Shown: piece after piece, positions 52,966-61,749 of the stretch
Layout: each line of letters begins with the position of its first letter
Position numbering within the stretch: the first letter of the stretch is position 1
NCBI GenBank assembly: GCA_023667045.1
Contig: JAMPAU010000001.1
Coordinates: 825,176 to 889,175 of the forward strand
Length of the DNA stretch: 64,000 bases
Source: Ruminococcus flavefaciens
GTDB lineage: Bacteria > Bacillota > Clostridia > Oscillospirales > Ruminococcaceae
Reading direction: 5' to 3'
Made by a program: the position numbers and the translations under genes
The notes under the pieces: generated by a model
What the model was told of the DNA's origin: nothing
The model's database searches: none
Seen by the model: the letters and a program-made list of their open reading frames with translations, nothing else

Positions 52966-53420
52966 AATATGCTCCTGTCAGTCAATTCATATACAAAGAA
53001 AACTGCCGGATTGCTCTGACAGTTTTCTTTTTATAGGTGTGTGTAAGTACCTGCGTTGTGTGAGACGCAGAGGAAATTTTTTTATTTAAACAACGTTTAA
53101 TCTTGTTGTGATTATATTATAATACCTATGGAGCGAAATTGCAATAACAAAAAAGTGCCGTTTTGCTTACGGAAATATTCCATTCAGTTACAGAAAAATG
53201 ACAATTATGACAATTCCATTAGAATGGCAGAAATTTCTTTGTTGCATTCTGAGAGTTTCTGCATAAAATAAAGTAAGTGGGGATTCTGATATATACCGTT
53301 CCGGAGTGGCTGATTTATGCCCGTGACTTGCTTTGGAACACCGGCATAAATCAGAATACTGCTTTTCATATAGATTAAAAGGACTGCCATATTACTGACA
53401 GTCCTTTTTTATGATTATTA
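52966..53420. other. Structured intergenic region, no gene
   Basis: Minus-strand promoter TTGCAA (53139-53144), 17-bp spacer, TATAAT (53116-53121) for the gene at 52965. Its leader has a stem CTGCGT/ACGCAG (53051-53070) and a stem GAAAACTG/CAGTTTTC (52998-53027). To the right are GCAGAAA/TTTCTGC (about 53226-53263) and a perfect 12-bp inverted repeat CTGATTTATGCC/GGCATAAATCAG (53310-53354, 21-base loop). A reading frame of 61 codons here has no ribosome site and is not called. Confidence 0.6.
53377..53410. terminator. Terminator of the membrane protein gene at 53421
   Basis: Stem GGACTGCCA/TGACAGTCC with one mismatch, flanked by A and T tracts, 17 bases after the stop on the minus strand. 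Confidence 0.8.
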
Positions 53421-53900
53421 CTAATTTATACGGTCATACGGATAACCCTTAGAATCTTTTAATTCTAAATCATGTTCATAAACTTGCGAAACTTTTATAC
53501 GTTGATGATTTTTATCAATCAATTCACCATATCTTCTATCATATCTATATTTATTTCCAAACATATCTTCATAAGTATCAAAATCAAATATCTCGTCATC
53601 TTCTTCAGTACGTTTAGGGTACACACAAGTCATAGGGTCTGAAGGAGTATTAGACCAAATAGGACTAAGCAACCAGCCCAAACCATAAATTACAGGTTTA
53701 ATTAATAATATTCCACCAACAATTAATACAATCTCTGGTCCGAACATATCGGCTAACGCTAAAGCAAAAAGACCTATAACAATAAATTTTAAACAAGCAT
53801 GGTCTACAATAAATTCAAAAATTGCTCTTCCTGCTAAAAATATTAAAAGACCAACTCCAGTTATTACCGCAAGAGTTATTGTAACCACCAATATCTCCAT
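53421..53900 (-). CDS. Hypothetical membrane protein
   Basis: A 159-residue protein with hydrophobic helices in the first 95 residues (ILVVTITLAVITGVGLLIFL, IVIGLFALALADMFG, IVLIVGGILLIKPVI) and a charged cytoplasmic or outer tail. The ATG at 53900 follows AAAGGAGG; the longer frame to 53990 is not needed. No family recognised. Confidence 0.7.
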   Translation of the reverse strand: MEILVVTITLAVITGVGLLIFLAGRAIFEFIVDHACLKFIVIGLFALALADMFGPEIVLIVGGILLIKPVIYGLGWLLSPIWSNTPSDPMTCVYPKRTEEDDEIFDFDTYEDMFGNKYRYDRRYGELIDKNHQRIKVSQVYEHDLELKDSKGYPYDRIN

Positions 53901-54033
53901 AATTTTACGCCTCCTTTCTGTAATATAATATTTAAATATTTGTGCAATATTTTTTATACACTTATTGTACACCCCCCCGAATTTTGTCAAGCGTTTTCAG
54001 ATAACTTTATGAAATATGCACAAAAAATAATTA

Positions 54034-54063
54034 AAAACTGCCATATACTGACAGTCTTTTTTG
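54034..54063. terminator. Terminator after the spoIIID remnant
   Basis: Stem ACTGCCA/TGACAGT with one mismatch, followed by a T run. Very like the hairpin at 53377. Confidence 0.65.
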
Positions 54064-54070
54064 TTTAATA

Positions 54071-54238
54071 TTAATATTTCATTTTGTTTTCCGCAATCTT
54101 TTCATATTTAAGTTTGGTAGCCATTCCGCCACGTATGTGACGTTCCTGCTTGTTTATTTCGAGTATATCCTTAACCTGTGCATAAAGTGCCGGATTTTCC
54201 TTTTTAAGACGTTCGCTCACATCTTTATGTACGGTAGT
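54071..54238 (-). pseudogene. spoIIID: 3' half of spoIIID, truncated inside the HTH
   Basis: The minus-strand frame reads TTVHKDVSERLKKENPALY, then DILEINKQERHIRGG and MATKLKYE, ending NKMKY. This is the C-terminal half of SpoIIID, the mother-cell sporulation regulator, whose recognition helix contains STVHKDV. Upstream of the first Thr the frame turns to unrelated sequence and there is no start codon. The break coincides with the 3' end of the next gene (stop at 54253), so an element boundary lies at about 54238. The 5' half is not in the window. Confidence 0.8.
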
Positions 54239-54252
54239 ACAAAAACAGAACG

Positions 54253-55932
54253 TCAGTCTTGTTTTACCATACAGGACTTCTTACAGAATGCTACCCCGTA
54301 CTTAATGATTTTCTGATAGCCGTCGTTTATAAGTTCCGTCTCATAGCGGTACGCCTCAATCTGCTTTAAAGCCTCGTCGCACCAGTATTCAAGTTTGGTG
54401 AACTCCTTTGTCGCCTTGATTTCAATAATAACCGCTAACTTATGTCTGCGACGTTCCAAAAGCATTAAATTAGGTCGTCCGTCTCCGCTTTCACGGTTGG
54501 ATTTGAGCGTATACCCCTTGAACCCCGACAATAAACCAGTTAAAAAGCCGTGATAATAGTTCTCCTGCTCATCGTGGAAACTGATTGTCTCGTCCAGCCA
54601 GTCGCAAATTGTATCTTCAATAGTTTCAATGTCTTCTGAAATAAGGGCGTTGAATAAGTCACTGCGTGAATCTGCTACCGTCTTTTCCTTGAACCACTGC
54701 ATTATAGTTCTTTGATATATACTTTTCACTTCAACGTTAGGTATAACCATAGTAAGATATATAATACTGTCACGTAATTCTGTCTTAATCTGTTTGAGAT
54801 ACCCCGTAAACAATAAGAAACTCCATATATGTTCGCTGTTCACGTCAATATCTGAATAAACAGTATCTTCACATATAGGTACAGTTATACTACCGCCGTT
54901 CATAAGCTCCTCGACCATTTCACGTGTTTCCTCGCCCGATTCCCTTATCAGCTTATAAATGATACTGTTGGAGCTGGTGTTGCTCCAGTACGGCTGACAT
55001 GAAATCTGCTCACCTTCATTTACAGAAGTAATATACTGCAATACGCTCCACGGATTATAAATACCTGTATTTCCAAATAAATAGCCGTCATACCACAAAC
55101 GCATTTCAGGTATCTTGTCTTCTAACCCATACTCTTTTGCAAGTCTGCATATTTCATTTTCAGTGAATCCAAAGTATTCAGCAAATTCACTATTCATTAC
55201 AGAGTATACCTTGAGATTATTAAGTCCCGTGAATATACTTTCTTTTGATATACGCAGACAACCTGTCAGTATAGCAAATTCAAGGAAATTATTTGTCTTT
55301 AATGCACTTTCAAACGCTGAACGGAGCAGGTTTATCATCTTGTCATAAAAGCCATTGAAATAGGCGTTTTCAAGCGGTACGTCATATTCATCAATCAGAA
55401 TGATTACATTTTTATTGTATGCTTTGCAAAGGCACTTCGACAAAAAGCCGATTGCCTTACTATAAGCTGAATAATCTGCATTAATGTCAAGGAAAGACTT
55501 ATATCTTTCTTTTTCCTCATTGTCAAGCACATTTGCATTGTAAACTATAGCCTTATGCCTTGAAAACTCATCTTTTATAATGTCCTTATACGTTGAATAA
55601 GCTGTATCAAAATCGGGTTGTTTCATACCTTTAAGTGAGAGACTTATAACAGGATATTGTCCCATATGTTCAAGGCACTGCTCACCTGCTCCCATAATAT
55701 TAAGTCCCTCAAAAAGATATGAGTTATTATTGTCGGTCTTTTCAAAAAACCTCTGTAACATACTCATATTCAAGGTCTTGCCGAATCTTCTCGGACGTGT
55801 AAACAGTGTAACCTTTGAACCACTGTCAAGTATATCTCTTATCATAAGTGTCTTATCAACAAAATAGTAGTTCTTTCTGATAATTTCTGAAAAATCCTCT
55901 ATGCCTATCGGTATTTTCTTACACTCTGCCAT
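54253..55932 (-). CDS. AAA-ATPase-like protein with PD-(D/E)XK nuclease domain (DUF1703 type)
   Basis: A 559-residue protein beginning KKIPIGIEDFSEIIRKNYYF, the start of the AAA-ATPase_like family. The modified P-loop is FTRPRRFGKTLNMSM and Walker B is VIILIDEYDVPLENA. The C-terminal nuclease-like domain shows GDGRPNLMLL and VIIEIKATKEF (D...ExK). The ATG at 55932 follows GGAGG by 8 bases. The family is multi-copy in gut anaerobes and its function is unknown. It forms the left edge of the region that cuts spoIIID. Confidence 0.9.
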   Translation of the reverse strand: MAECKKIPIGIEDFSEIIRKNYYFVDKTLMIRDILDSGSKVTLFTRPRRFGKTLNMSMLQRFFEKTDNNNSYLFEGLNIMGAGEQCLEHMGQYPVISLSLKGMKQPDFDTAYSTYKDIIKDEFSRHKAIVYNANVLDNEEKERYKSFLDINADYSAYSKAIGFLSKCLCKAYNKNVIILIDEYDVPLENAYFNGFYDKMINLLRSAFESALKTNNFLEFAILTGCLRISKESIFTGLNNLKVYSVMNSEFAEYFGFTENEICRLAKEYGLEDKIPEMRLWYDGYLFGNTGIYNPWSVLQYITSVNEGEQISCQPYWSNTSSNSIIYKLIRESGEETREMVEELMNGGSITVPICEDTVYSDIDVNSEHIWSFLLFTGYLKQIKTELRDSIIYLTMVIPNVEVKSIYQRTIMQWFKEKTVADSRSDLFNALISEDIETIEDTICDWLDETISFHDEQENYYHGFLTGLLSGFKGYTLKSNRESGDGRPNLMLLERRRHKLAVIIEIKATKEFTKLEYWCDEALKQIEAYRYETELINDGYQKIIKYGVAFCKKSCMVKQD

Positions 55933-56005
55933 TATAAACACCTCCATCAATCCATTGATTATATTATACCACAAATACCGCCGAAAATCAATACATACTG
56001 CAAAA

Positions 56006-56036
56006 AACGGCAGATAAAAAAATCCGCCGTCTTTCG
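56006..56036 (-). terminator. Terminator of the serine recombinase gene
   Basis: Stem ACGGC/GCCGT with adjoining pairs; on the minus strand it is followed by T6. It begins just after the recombinase stop. Confidence 0.55.
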
Positions 56037-57524
56037 TTAATAATTCAACTCTATGTTTACATTGCCGTTTTCGTCTGTAGTGATACCTTTTATTAAAGTC
56101 CTGAGTTCTGCATTAGTCATATTGGCTACTGACGAGTATTTTTCAAAATTCTCCGAAAGCATACGATAAAGCTGATAAAGTTTTTTCTCCATATTCTCCG
56201 GAGTTTCTATAAAATCAAGTTTAAGTTTGATTTCGCAAATCTGCCTGTCAATATCTGCTACTTTCTTTTGCATTTCTTCAAATTTAATAATATTATGCAT
56301 ATACAAATTTATATTCTTCTGTCTTAAATCTTGCAGGTTGTCAAGCTGTTTTCTGAGTTCAATCTCTGGACTTTCAGGCTGTCTTTTCTGATACTGGTTC
56401 ATAATACTTTCAACAAATTTCTTCCTGTCCTTAATCAGTGACTGAAAATAATTGTCAATGTTTTCAATCAGTTCATCTTCCATAATCATAGTCTTATTTT
56501 TACAATATTCCGCACCGTAACGGTTACGACCACTGCAACCCCAGTACGTCCTTGTATAGTCTTTACGCTTGTTCTGTATACGTCTGAACGAATATCCACA
56601 ACACTCACAAGTAATAAGCGTACTGAATAAATGCTTGTTACTGCGTTTCTTGTGAATAGTCTTCTCAAGTCCAGTATTGTTGGAATTGTTGATAGTCTGT
56701 GCCTTTTCCCATAATTCCAAAGGTATTATACGCAGACTGGAATTTTCAACTTCAATCCATTCAGATTTATCTCTTTTTATGCGTTTTTTGGTAATAAAGT
56801 TTTCAACCTCTGTCTTGCCGTTAATCACATACCCTGCATAAATCTTATTTTTCAGTGTTCTGCTGACTGCCGTTGTACTCCACTGACGACCTTTCGCACT
56901 TTTAATACCCCTTTCATTCAGAATTTTTGCAATCTTGTGAGTACCATTTCCTCCATTAACATACAAGTCAAAAATTTCCTTTACAACTTTCGCCTGTTCT
57001 TCGTCTATCGCCATATTGTATTTCTCACCATTTATCTTGATATAACCATAACAGGAATTGGGAACAGTACCCTTTGAAGCGTTTACTCTCTTGCTGAACT
57101 TGATACGCTTTGACAGATTGGCTGATTCTTGCTGAGAAATCATTCCGCCTAAAATCAACATAAGCTCATCGCCATCAATCGTATTCATATCCATAGTAAT
57201 AAACTTAACATTAATTTTATAGCCTGTCAGTTGACGTATACATTTTATAAGGTCAAGAACGTTACGTGAAAACCTTGAAATATCTTTTACAAGCACACAT
57301 TTAAATATACCTTTCTCGCTGTCCTTTATCATCTGACTAAAACCAGGTCTTTTTTCGATTGATGTACCTGTTATGCCCTGGTCTGAATATATATGAACCA
57401 AATTTAAATTGTTTTTTTCTGCATAGTCAACAAAAAACTTTTTTTGTGTCTCAAATGACCCATTCTGACTTTCTTTATTAGTAGACACACGGCAGTATGC
57501 TACAACATTCTCCATATTATCCAT
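56037..57524 (-). CDS. Large serine recombinase
   Basis: Site-specific recombinase of the phage/transposon integrase type. The N-terminal catalytic domain has the Ser in YCRVSTNKESQNG and Arg residues in VKDISRFSRNVLD. A recombinase domain follows (GTHKIAKILNERGIKS), then a zinc ribbon (CECCGYSFRRIQ and a later YWGCSGRNRYGAEYC) and a coiled-coil motif. Length 495 fits. AGGAGG precedes the ATG by 8 bases. It is the best candidate for the integrase that cut spoIIID, 1.8 kb from the break. Confidence 0.95.
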   Translation of the reverse strand: MDNMENVVAYCRVSTNKESQNGSFETQKKFFVDYAEKNNLNLVHIYSDQGITGTSIEKRPGFSQMIKDSEKGIFKCVLVKDISRFSRNVLDLIKCIRQLTGYKINVKFITMDMNTIDGDELMLILGGMISQQESANLSKRIKFSKRVNASKGTVPNSCYGYIKINGEKYNMAIDEEQAKVVKEIFDLYVNGGNGTHKIAKILNERGIKSAKGRQWSTTAVSRTLKNKIYAGYVINGKTEVENFITKKRIKRDKSEWIEVENSSLRIIPLELWEKAQTINNSNNTGLEKTIHKKRSNKHLFSTLITCECCGYSFRRIQNKRKDYTRTYWGCSGRNRYGAEYCKNKTMIMEDELIENIDNYFQSLIKDRKKFVESIMNQYQKRQPESPEIELRKQLDNLQDLRQKNINLYMHNIIKFEEMQKKVADIDRQICEIKLKLDFIETPENMEKKLYQLYRMLSENFEKYSSVANMTNAELRTLIKGITTDENGNVNIELNY

Positions 57525-57552
57525 AATTTTTACCTCCTTGAATTGCGGTAAC

Positions 57553-57581
57553 CTGTCCGCACATAAACTCTATGCGGACAG
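57553..57581 (-). other. Hairpin before the large recombinase gene
   Basis: Perfect 9-bp inverted repeat CTGTCCGCA/TGCGGACAG with an 11-base loop, 15-70 bases upstream of the recombinase start and after the small gene at 57596. No T run on the minus strand; could be an attenuator or a protein site. Confidence 0.5.
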
Positions 57582-57595
57582 ACCACATAATTTTT

Positions 57596-57775
57596 TCAGC
57601 TTGCGAGTTCTTCTTCCATTACCTGTTTGCTGATAATTACAGCAGAGTTTTCATTCTCGATATCGAAATCCAACTGTCTCTCAAAAGAAATCGTTATGAC
57701 TTCTTCCAGTTTCTTAATGAAACTCTTGACATCTTTGCTTGATGTCGGGTTGTTCAAAAAATTATATGTATTCAT
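57596..57775 (-). CDS. Small hypothetical protein
   Basis: A 59-residue acidic protein beginning MNTYNFLNNPTSSKDVKSF. The ATG at 57775 is preceded by AAGGAGG. It lies between two recombinase genes and may act with them; no family recognised. Confidence 0.6.
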   Translation of the reverse strand: MNTYNFLNNPTSSKDVKSFIKKLEEVITISFERQLDFDIENENSAVIISKQVMEEELAS

Positions 57776-57846
57776 AATGTGCCTCCTTGTCAATTCTGTT
57801 TAATAATATGAACCGAAATTGTCCGATATGAATTAATATATTCACT

Positions 57847-58452
57847 TTAATCAGAATTTCTTTTTATAAGATTATAATATGTACCTTTTTTAAGTCCCAA
57901 TTCTCGCATTGCATCAACGGGGCGAATAATACCCCTGCTGACCTTTTCCATAACGCTGTCCCATTCGGGTGGCTTTTCTGCACGTGGTCTGCCGAACTTT
58001 ACCCCTCGCTGTTTTGCCGAGTCGATACCCTCACGCTGTCGCTGTCTGATTTTGAGACGTTCCGCTTCTGCCATACTGCCGAGTACCTCAATAAGAATCG
58101 TGTTAATCATATCCATTACCCATTCCTGCTCTGCCGAAAATTCTGCCAGTGTGGTCGGTATGTCAAGTATTTTCACACGTATGCGGTGTTCCTTGAAATA
58201 CTCCAGTTCTTTCTTGATGTCCGCCTTGCTTCTGCTGAGACGGTCAAGCTCCTTGACCACAAGAGTATCGCCACTTCTCAGCATAAAGTTTTTCAGCGAA
58301 GCATACCCCTCACGCTTCATATCCCTGCCCGACTTCTTGTCAATTATGATGTTATGCTCGTCTACTCCGTACTCTTTTAACGCCTGCACCTGCCTGTCGG
58401 CGTTCTGTTCCTTGCTTGATACCCTCGCATATCCATAAACCCTGTTTTCCAT
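57847..58452 (-). CDS. Small serine recombinase (resolvase/invertase)
   Basis: A 201-residue protein with the resolvase fold: GYARVSSKEQNADRQ with the catalytic Ser, VVKELDRLSRSKADI with the catalytic arginines, and AEAERLKIRQRQREGI at the long helix. The C-terminal HTH reads RPVDAMRELGLKKGTYYNLI. The ATG at 58452 follows GGAGG by 8 bases. It could resolve or invert DNA in the element. Confidence 0.95.
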   Translation of the reverse strand: MENRVYGYARVSSKEQNADRQVQALKEYGVDEHNIIIDKKSGRDMKREGYASLKNFMLRSGDTLVVKELDRLSRSKADIKKELEYFKEHRIRVKILDIPTTLAEFSAEQEWVMDMINTILIEVLGSMAEAERLKIRQRQREGIDSAKQRGVKFGRPRAEKPPEWDSVMEKVSRGIIRPVDAMRELGLKKGTYYNLIKRNSD

Positions 58453-58595
58453 TCTTATGACCTCCAAACAGTCTATAATAGTCTACGCTACTTTTTGGAC
58501 GTTCATAATATATTTTCTGGACTTTTATATGCGGTTTTTCAAGCCTTTTCCGACAGTCCATAAAACTATACTTTTATGAACTGTTCTCCCAATAC

Positions 58596-59237
58596 TTATG
58601 AATCTCCTATGATTTTACTTAAAAGTCTCAGCTTATCCATATTAACTTTGTCATCTGAAATAAGATTCTGTTTAAGTATATTATAAATATATATCAACTT
58701 GTCTGAATCAAGACTTTCAAGCTGGTCTTTCATAACAATCTGATTATAATATCTCAAAAAACAGAGTTCTTCACGGAGTTCATTAGCTTGATACTGGTTC
58801 TCACTGCAACAGCCTTTTCTCTCGATACTGCGGATTACCGTATTGGGAACGAAGTTCTCTATCCTGACATACCCCTTTGTCAACGCCCTTGAAAGTGTAA
58901 TTGTACGGTGACATATACTTTTATCGCCTGTAATTATACCATCAAAAACATTGTCGCCAAACATACTATACAAACGCCTTGAAGCCTTGCTCCTTGCACT
59001 GCGGACGGTATGCTGGGAAATATCATAATACTTCTCAACGTCAACTGCCCTCATATTAATGTAATGTATCATCTGCCTTGTCATCTCCGTATCGCACCAC
59101 GCACACGATATTACCGCTGTTTTCATCTCATTCAAAGCCGTCAGCCTAAGCGAACCGTACTGCTCACGCTCCTCGTCAGTCTCTGACTGAATAAGATTCT
59201 CTGTTTCTCTCATCTTATCGAAAAAATTCTGTGACAT
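58596..59237 (-). CDS. Hypothetical protein with sigma region 4-like HTH
   Basis: A 213-residue protein. Near residues 75-100 the segment VEKYYDISQHTVRSARSKAS looks like a sigma-type helix-turn-helix. The rest is helical with IRSIERKGCCSENQYQ and a C-terminal helix. The ATG at 59237 follows GGAGTTG. Possibly a regulator of the element; no family named. Confidence 0.6.
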   Translation of the reverse strand: MSQNFFDKMRETENLIQSETDEEREQYGSLRLTALNEMKTAVISCAWCDTEMTRQMIHYINMRAVDVEKYYDISQHTVRSARSKASRRLYSMFGDNVFDGIITGDKSICHRTITLSRALTKGYVRIENFVPNTVIRSIERKGCCSENQYQANELREELCFLRYYNQIVMKDQLESLDSDKLIYIYNILKQNLISDDKVNMDKLRLLSKIIGDS

Positions 59238-59662
59238 TCTATCAACTCCAATCGCTTTTGTAATCGCCCGATTTTTATTTATTTTTCCGTCAGATACCCC
59301 CAAACAGCGTACTGTACGGAATTTGCAAAGCAAAAATCAGCTTTTGATTGATTTACAATCACTTAAATAATTATATCTCGCAATCGTTATGTAACACCTA
59401 ATAAAACTTGAATTTTCAGTTGCATCACTTTTATTGCTTTTATCTCCGTACATCAAAGTAACGCCTTAATATACCGTCTTTTTTCGCCTTGCTCTCACTT
59501 CTGACTACCCCATACTACAGATTTTTACAGGACAAAAACGCAGGGAAAAAACTGAAAATATCTACATCATTTGTAGCACAAATCAGCATATTTTGATATA
59601 TCATCTGTAGGACAAGAAAATCCTGCCGAACCCCTAAAGGCTCGACAGGATAACTCCGTCTT
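59238..59662. other. Intergenic region with one terminator
   Basis: It contains the terminator at 59614-59651 and otherwise AT-rich sequence. Short repeated words TATCATCTGTAGGACA and CATCATTTGTAGCACA lie at about 59567-59616. I see no gene or promoter I can defend. Confidence 0.5.
59614..59651 (-). terminator. Terminator of the gene at 59663
   Basis: Stem ATCCTG-CGA/TCG-CAGGAT with one mismatch; on the minus strand a T run follows. Confidence 0.75.
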
Positions 59663-60232
59663 TTATTTAAGAAATGTATGTTTTGTAAGTCTGAAACGCT
59701 TATGGAACTGCACCGCTGAACCGTCTTTATCAATGAGCATTGCCGTCTTGTCAACTGAATTTACAATTGCACCCCACTTTATATGCGGTATGTAGTCCTT
59801 TTCGATTTCTTCAAGTGTCCCGTCCATAACAATCGCCGTCATCTCCTCACAATACTTGTCAGTACTTTCAATAATACCTACCATTATGTCAAGAAAATCA
59901 GGACGATTTATCTTGAAAAGTGCATCAAATCTGTATCTGCAATTATCTTTTACAATACACAAAACTATCGCCTCTTTGTAGACATTAGGTGCAATGGACA
60001 AGTGGTTAATTATGCGGTATGTCTTGATATACGGTACTTTCTCAATGTAATCTTCAATATACAGATTACGTGGAAAACGTCTCATAAACCCCAAAAAAGT
60101 ATATTCACCGAAGCTGTCGAGTATAACTGTACCTCTTCTGACATACGCTTTTCTGTAACTGTCTTTCTCAGTATAATCGAAAAAATACTCTTTTGGTGGA
60201 ACTGGTGTCGGCTTGAAATTTTTTATAATCAT
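59663..60232 (-). CDS. Hypothetical protein
   Basis: A 189-residue protein beginning MIIKNFKPTPVPPKEYFF. The ATG at 60232 follows AAGGAG by 7 bases; longer frames upstream lack a site. It has a mix of strands and acidic helices (ESTDKYCEEMTAIVMDG, GAIVNSVDKTAMLIDKDGS). No family recognised. Confidence 0.6.
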   Translation of the reverse strand: MIIKNFKPTPVPPKEYFFDYTEKDSYRKAYVRRGTVILDSFGEYTFLGFMRRFPRNLYIEDYIEKVPYIKTYRIINHLSIAPNVYKEAIVLCIVKDNCRYRFDALFKINRPDFLDIMVGIIESTDKYCEEMTAIVMDGTLEEIEKDYIPHIKWGAIVNSVDKTAMLIDKDGSAVQFHKRFRLTKHTFLK

Positions 60233-60412
60233 AGCATTACTCCTTAATAATATATTCATTATATAGTATTCTGCCTTAACAGTCGTCTTGATAATTTTAA
60301 GTCTGCATAAAAAATAACCGTTTAAAAAGTACATCTCGGAACGGTTTCAGTAAAACAAGATACAACATTATCAGACAGAATTTCAAATTTAATCTACTTG
60401 AAAATAAATTCA

Positions 60413-60748
60413 GATAACATTGAAACAGTTAAATACAAACTTAAAACAGTGTAAGATTTCATTAAATCAACTTTAGATAACTTCATAACAGATAAAGATA
60501 ACATTAAAACAATTAAATATGAACTCAAAACAGTGTAAGATTTCATTAAAACAACTTTAGATAACTTCACAACAGAAAAAGATAACATTAAAACACTTAA
60601 ATGCAACTTCAAAACAGCGTAAGATTTCATTAAATCAACTTTAGATAACTTCACAACAGATAAAGATAACATTAAAACACTTAAATGCAAACTTAAAACA
60701 GCATAAAATTTCATTAAATCAAATTTCAGATAACTTCAAAACGGCTGA
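60413..60748. repeat. Four tandem 84-bp repeats
   Basis: The word GATAACAT recurs at 60413, 60497, 60581 and 60665, exactly 84 bp apart, and the intervening bases match with a few substitutions per unit. The unit length is 28 codons. A minus-strand frame of 106 codons is open through the array but lacks a ribosome binding site. The opposite frame reads like a charged coil (DNIKTLK, DFIKSTLDNF) with a TAA at the same place in every unit. Probably non-coding or the remains of a repeat protein. Confidence 0.85.
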
Positions 60749-60810
60749 TTAAAGCATTGAAACAACAAATCCAAACTCTAATCAAAAAAGATAAAATTGA
60801 AACAACAGTT

Positions 60811-61518
60811 TTACCTTACTTTACAGAATCCTGTATCAGTCAGCTTAAAAATATCATTGTACACCAGACAGTGCCTTTCGTCGTACTTCTTTGAAATATG
60901 ATAATGCCCCGAAAACCATAGTCTGTAGTCAAGTCTGGAACTTATTTCTTCAAAGTAGTCTGTCAAGAAGTTGGAATTATAGTCCATACCCCTGAAAATC
61001 TCTGTCTGAATGCTCGTGGGGAGCGAGTGCGTTACGACAATATTCACCTTCCAGTTGTTCATATCAAGCGACTTTCTGCCTTGTTCCATTTCCTTTGAAG
61101 ACGGCATTTCCTCAAGCCATATTGAACGTCCTAACTTGCGATATTCCTTGTCGTGACTTTCCGCACCGCCAAAGGCAAATATCTTTTTTCCGTCAATCTC
61201 AAAAACACTGCCTCTGCAAAGATGTATTATATTCTCCGTGATTCTCTGCACCTTACCACCGTGCCAGTACTCTGTAGGATATTCTTTCAGCAAGTCGAAA
61301 TTCTCGTGATTGCCGTCAATCCACAAGGTAGTCCAAGGCTTACTGTCAAGCCATTTAAGCCAGTAACGTTCTTCGTCTGAATTATCCCACACCAAACCGA
61401 AATCTCCGCATATTACCACATAATCCGAGCGTGACAGTCTCCTTTGCATAGGAAAAAGATGTGTGCTGAATTTGTGAATATCATAATCGCCGTGAATGTC
61501 TCCGGTTACAAAAATCAT
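60811..61518 (-). CDS. Calcineurin-like metallophosphoesterase
   Basis: A 235-residue phosphoesterase with the metal motifs VTGDIHGDYD, VVICGDFGLVWD, IDGNHENFD, VVTHSLPTS and FSGHYH. The ATG at 61518 follows AAAAGGAGAG. Substrate unknown; in this setting an RNA end or nucleotide is plausible. It lies 232 bases after the Thg1-like gene and on the same strand, with a hairpin GCCTGAGAT/ATCTCAGGC (about 61612-61643) between, so it may be a separate transcript. Confidence 0.92.
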   Translation of the reverse strand: MIFVTGDIHGDYDIHKFSTHLFPMQRRLSRSDYVVICGDFGLVWDNSDEERYWLKWLDSKPWTTLWIDGNHENFDLLKEYPTEYWHGGKVQRITENIIHLCRGSVFEIDGKKIFAFGGAESHDKEYRKLGRSIWLEEMPSSKEMEQGRKSLDMNNWKVNIVVTHSLPTSIQTEIFRGMDYNSNFLTDYFEEISSRLDYRLWFSGHYHISKKYDERHCLVYNDIFKLTDTGFCKVR

Positions 61519-61749
61519 AAAAAACTCTCCTTTTGAAATCTTCATTTTTGAGCGTTAAAATACCCCCGAAAAACAGCTAAATTTTATGGCTTGTCTCGGC
61601 GGTATTTTAAAGCCTGAGATACCAGTTTTCAGACATCTCAGGCGAAATCTTAGCATTTTTTGAGTAAAATACCCCTTGAATACCATTGCGACTACAGAAC
61701 TAAATTACCCTCAATTTAACTGGCAATTTCTGATACCCCTATATATCAT

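Noticed and set aside
52998-53027. Attenuator in the leader of the gene at 52965
   Set aside because: On the minus strand only three T follow the stem; the hairpin works better as a terminator on the plus strand, where no gene needs it. Left as unexplained structure.
53205-53390. 61-codon frame in the intergenic region
   Set aside because: No ribosome binding site, overlaps an inverted repeat, no recognisable motif.
60394-60714. Leu/Ser-rich 106-codon frame across the 84-bp repeats
   Set aside because: No ribosome site and entirely repeat-derived; not supported as a gene.
60413-60748. CRISPR array
   Set aside because: Units are contiguous 84-bp copies without unique spacers and no cas genes are near.
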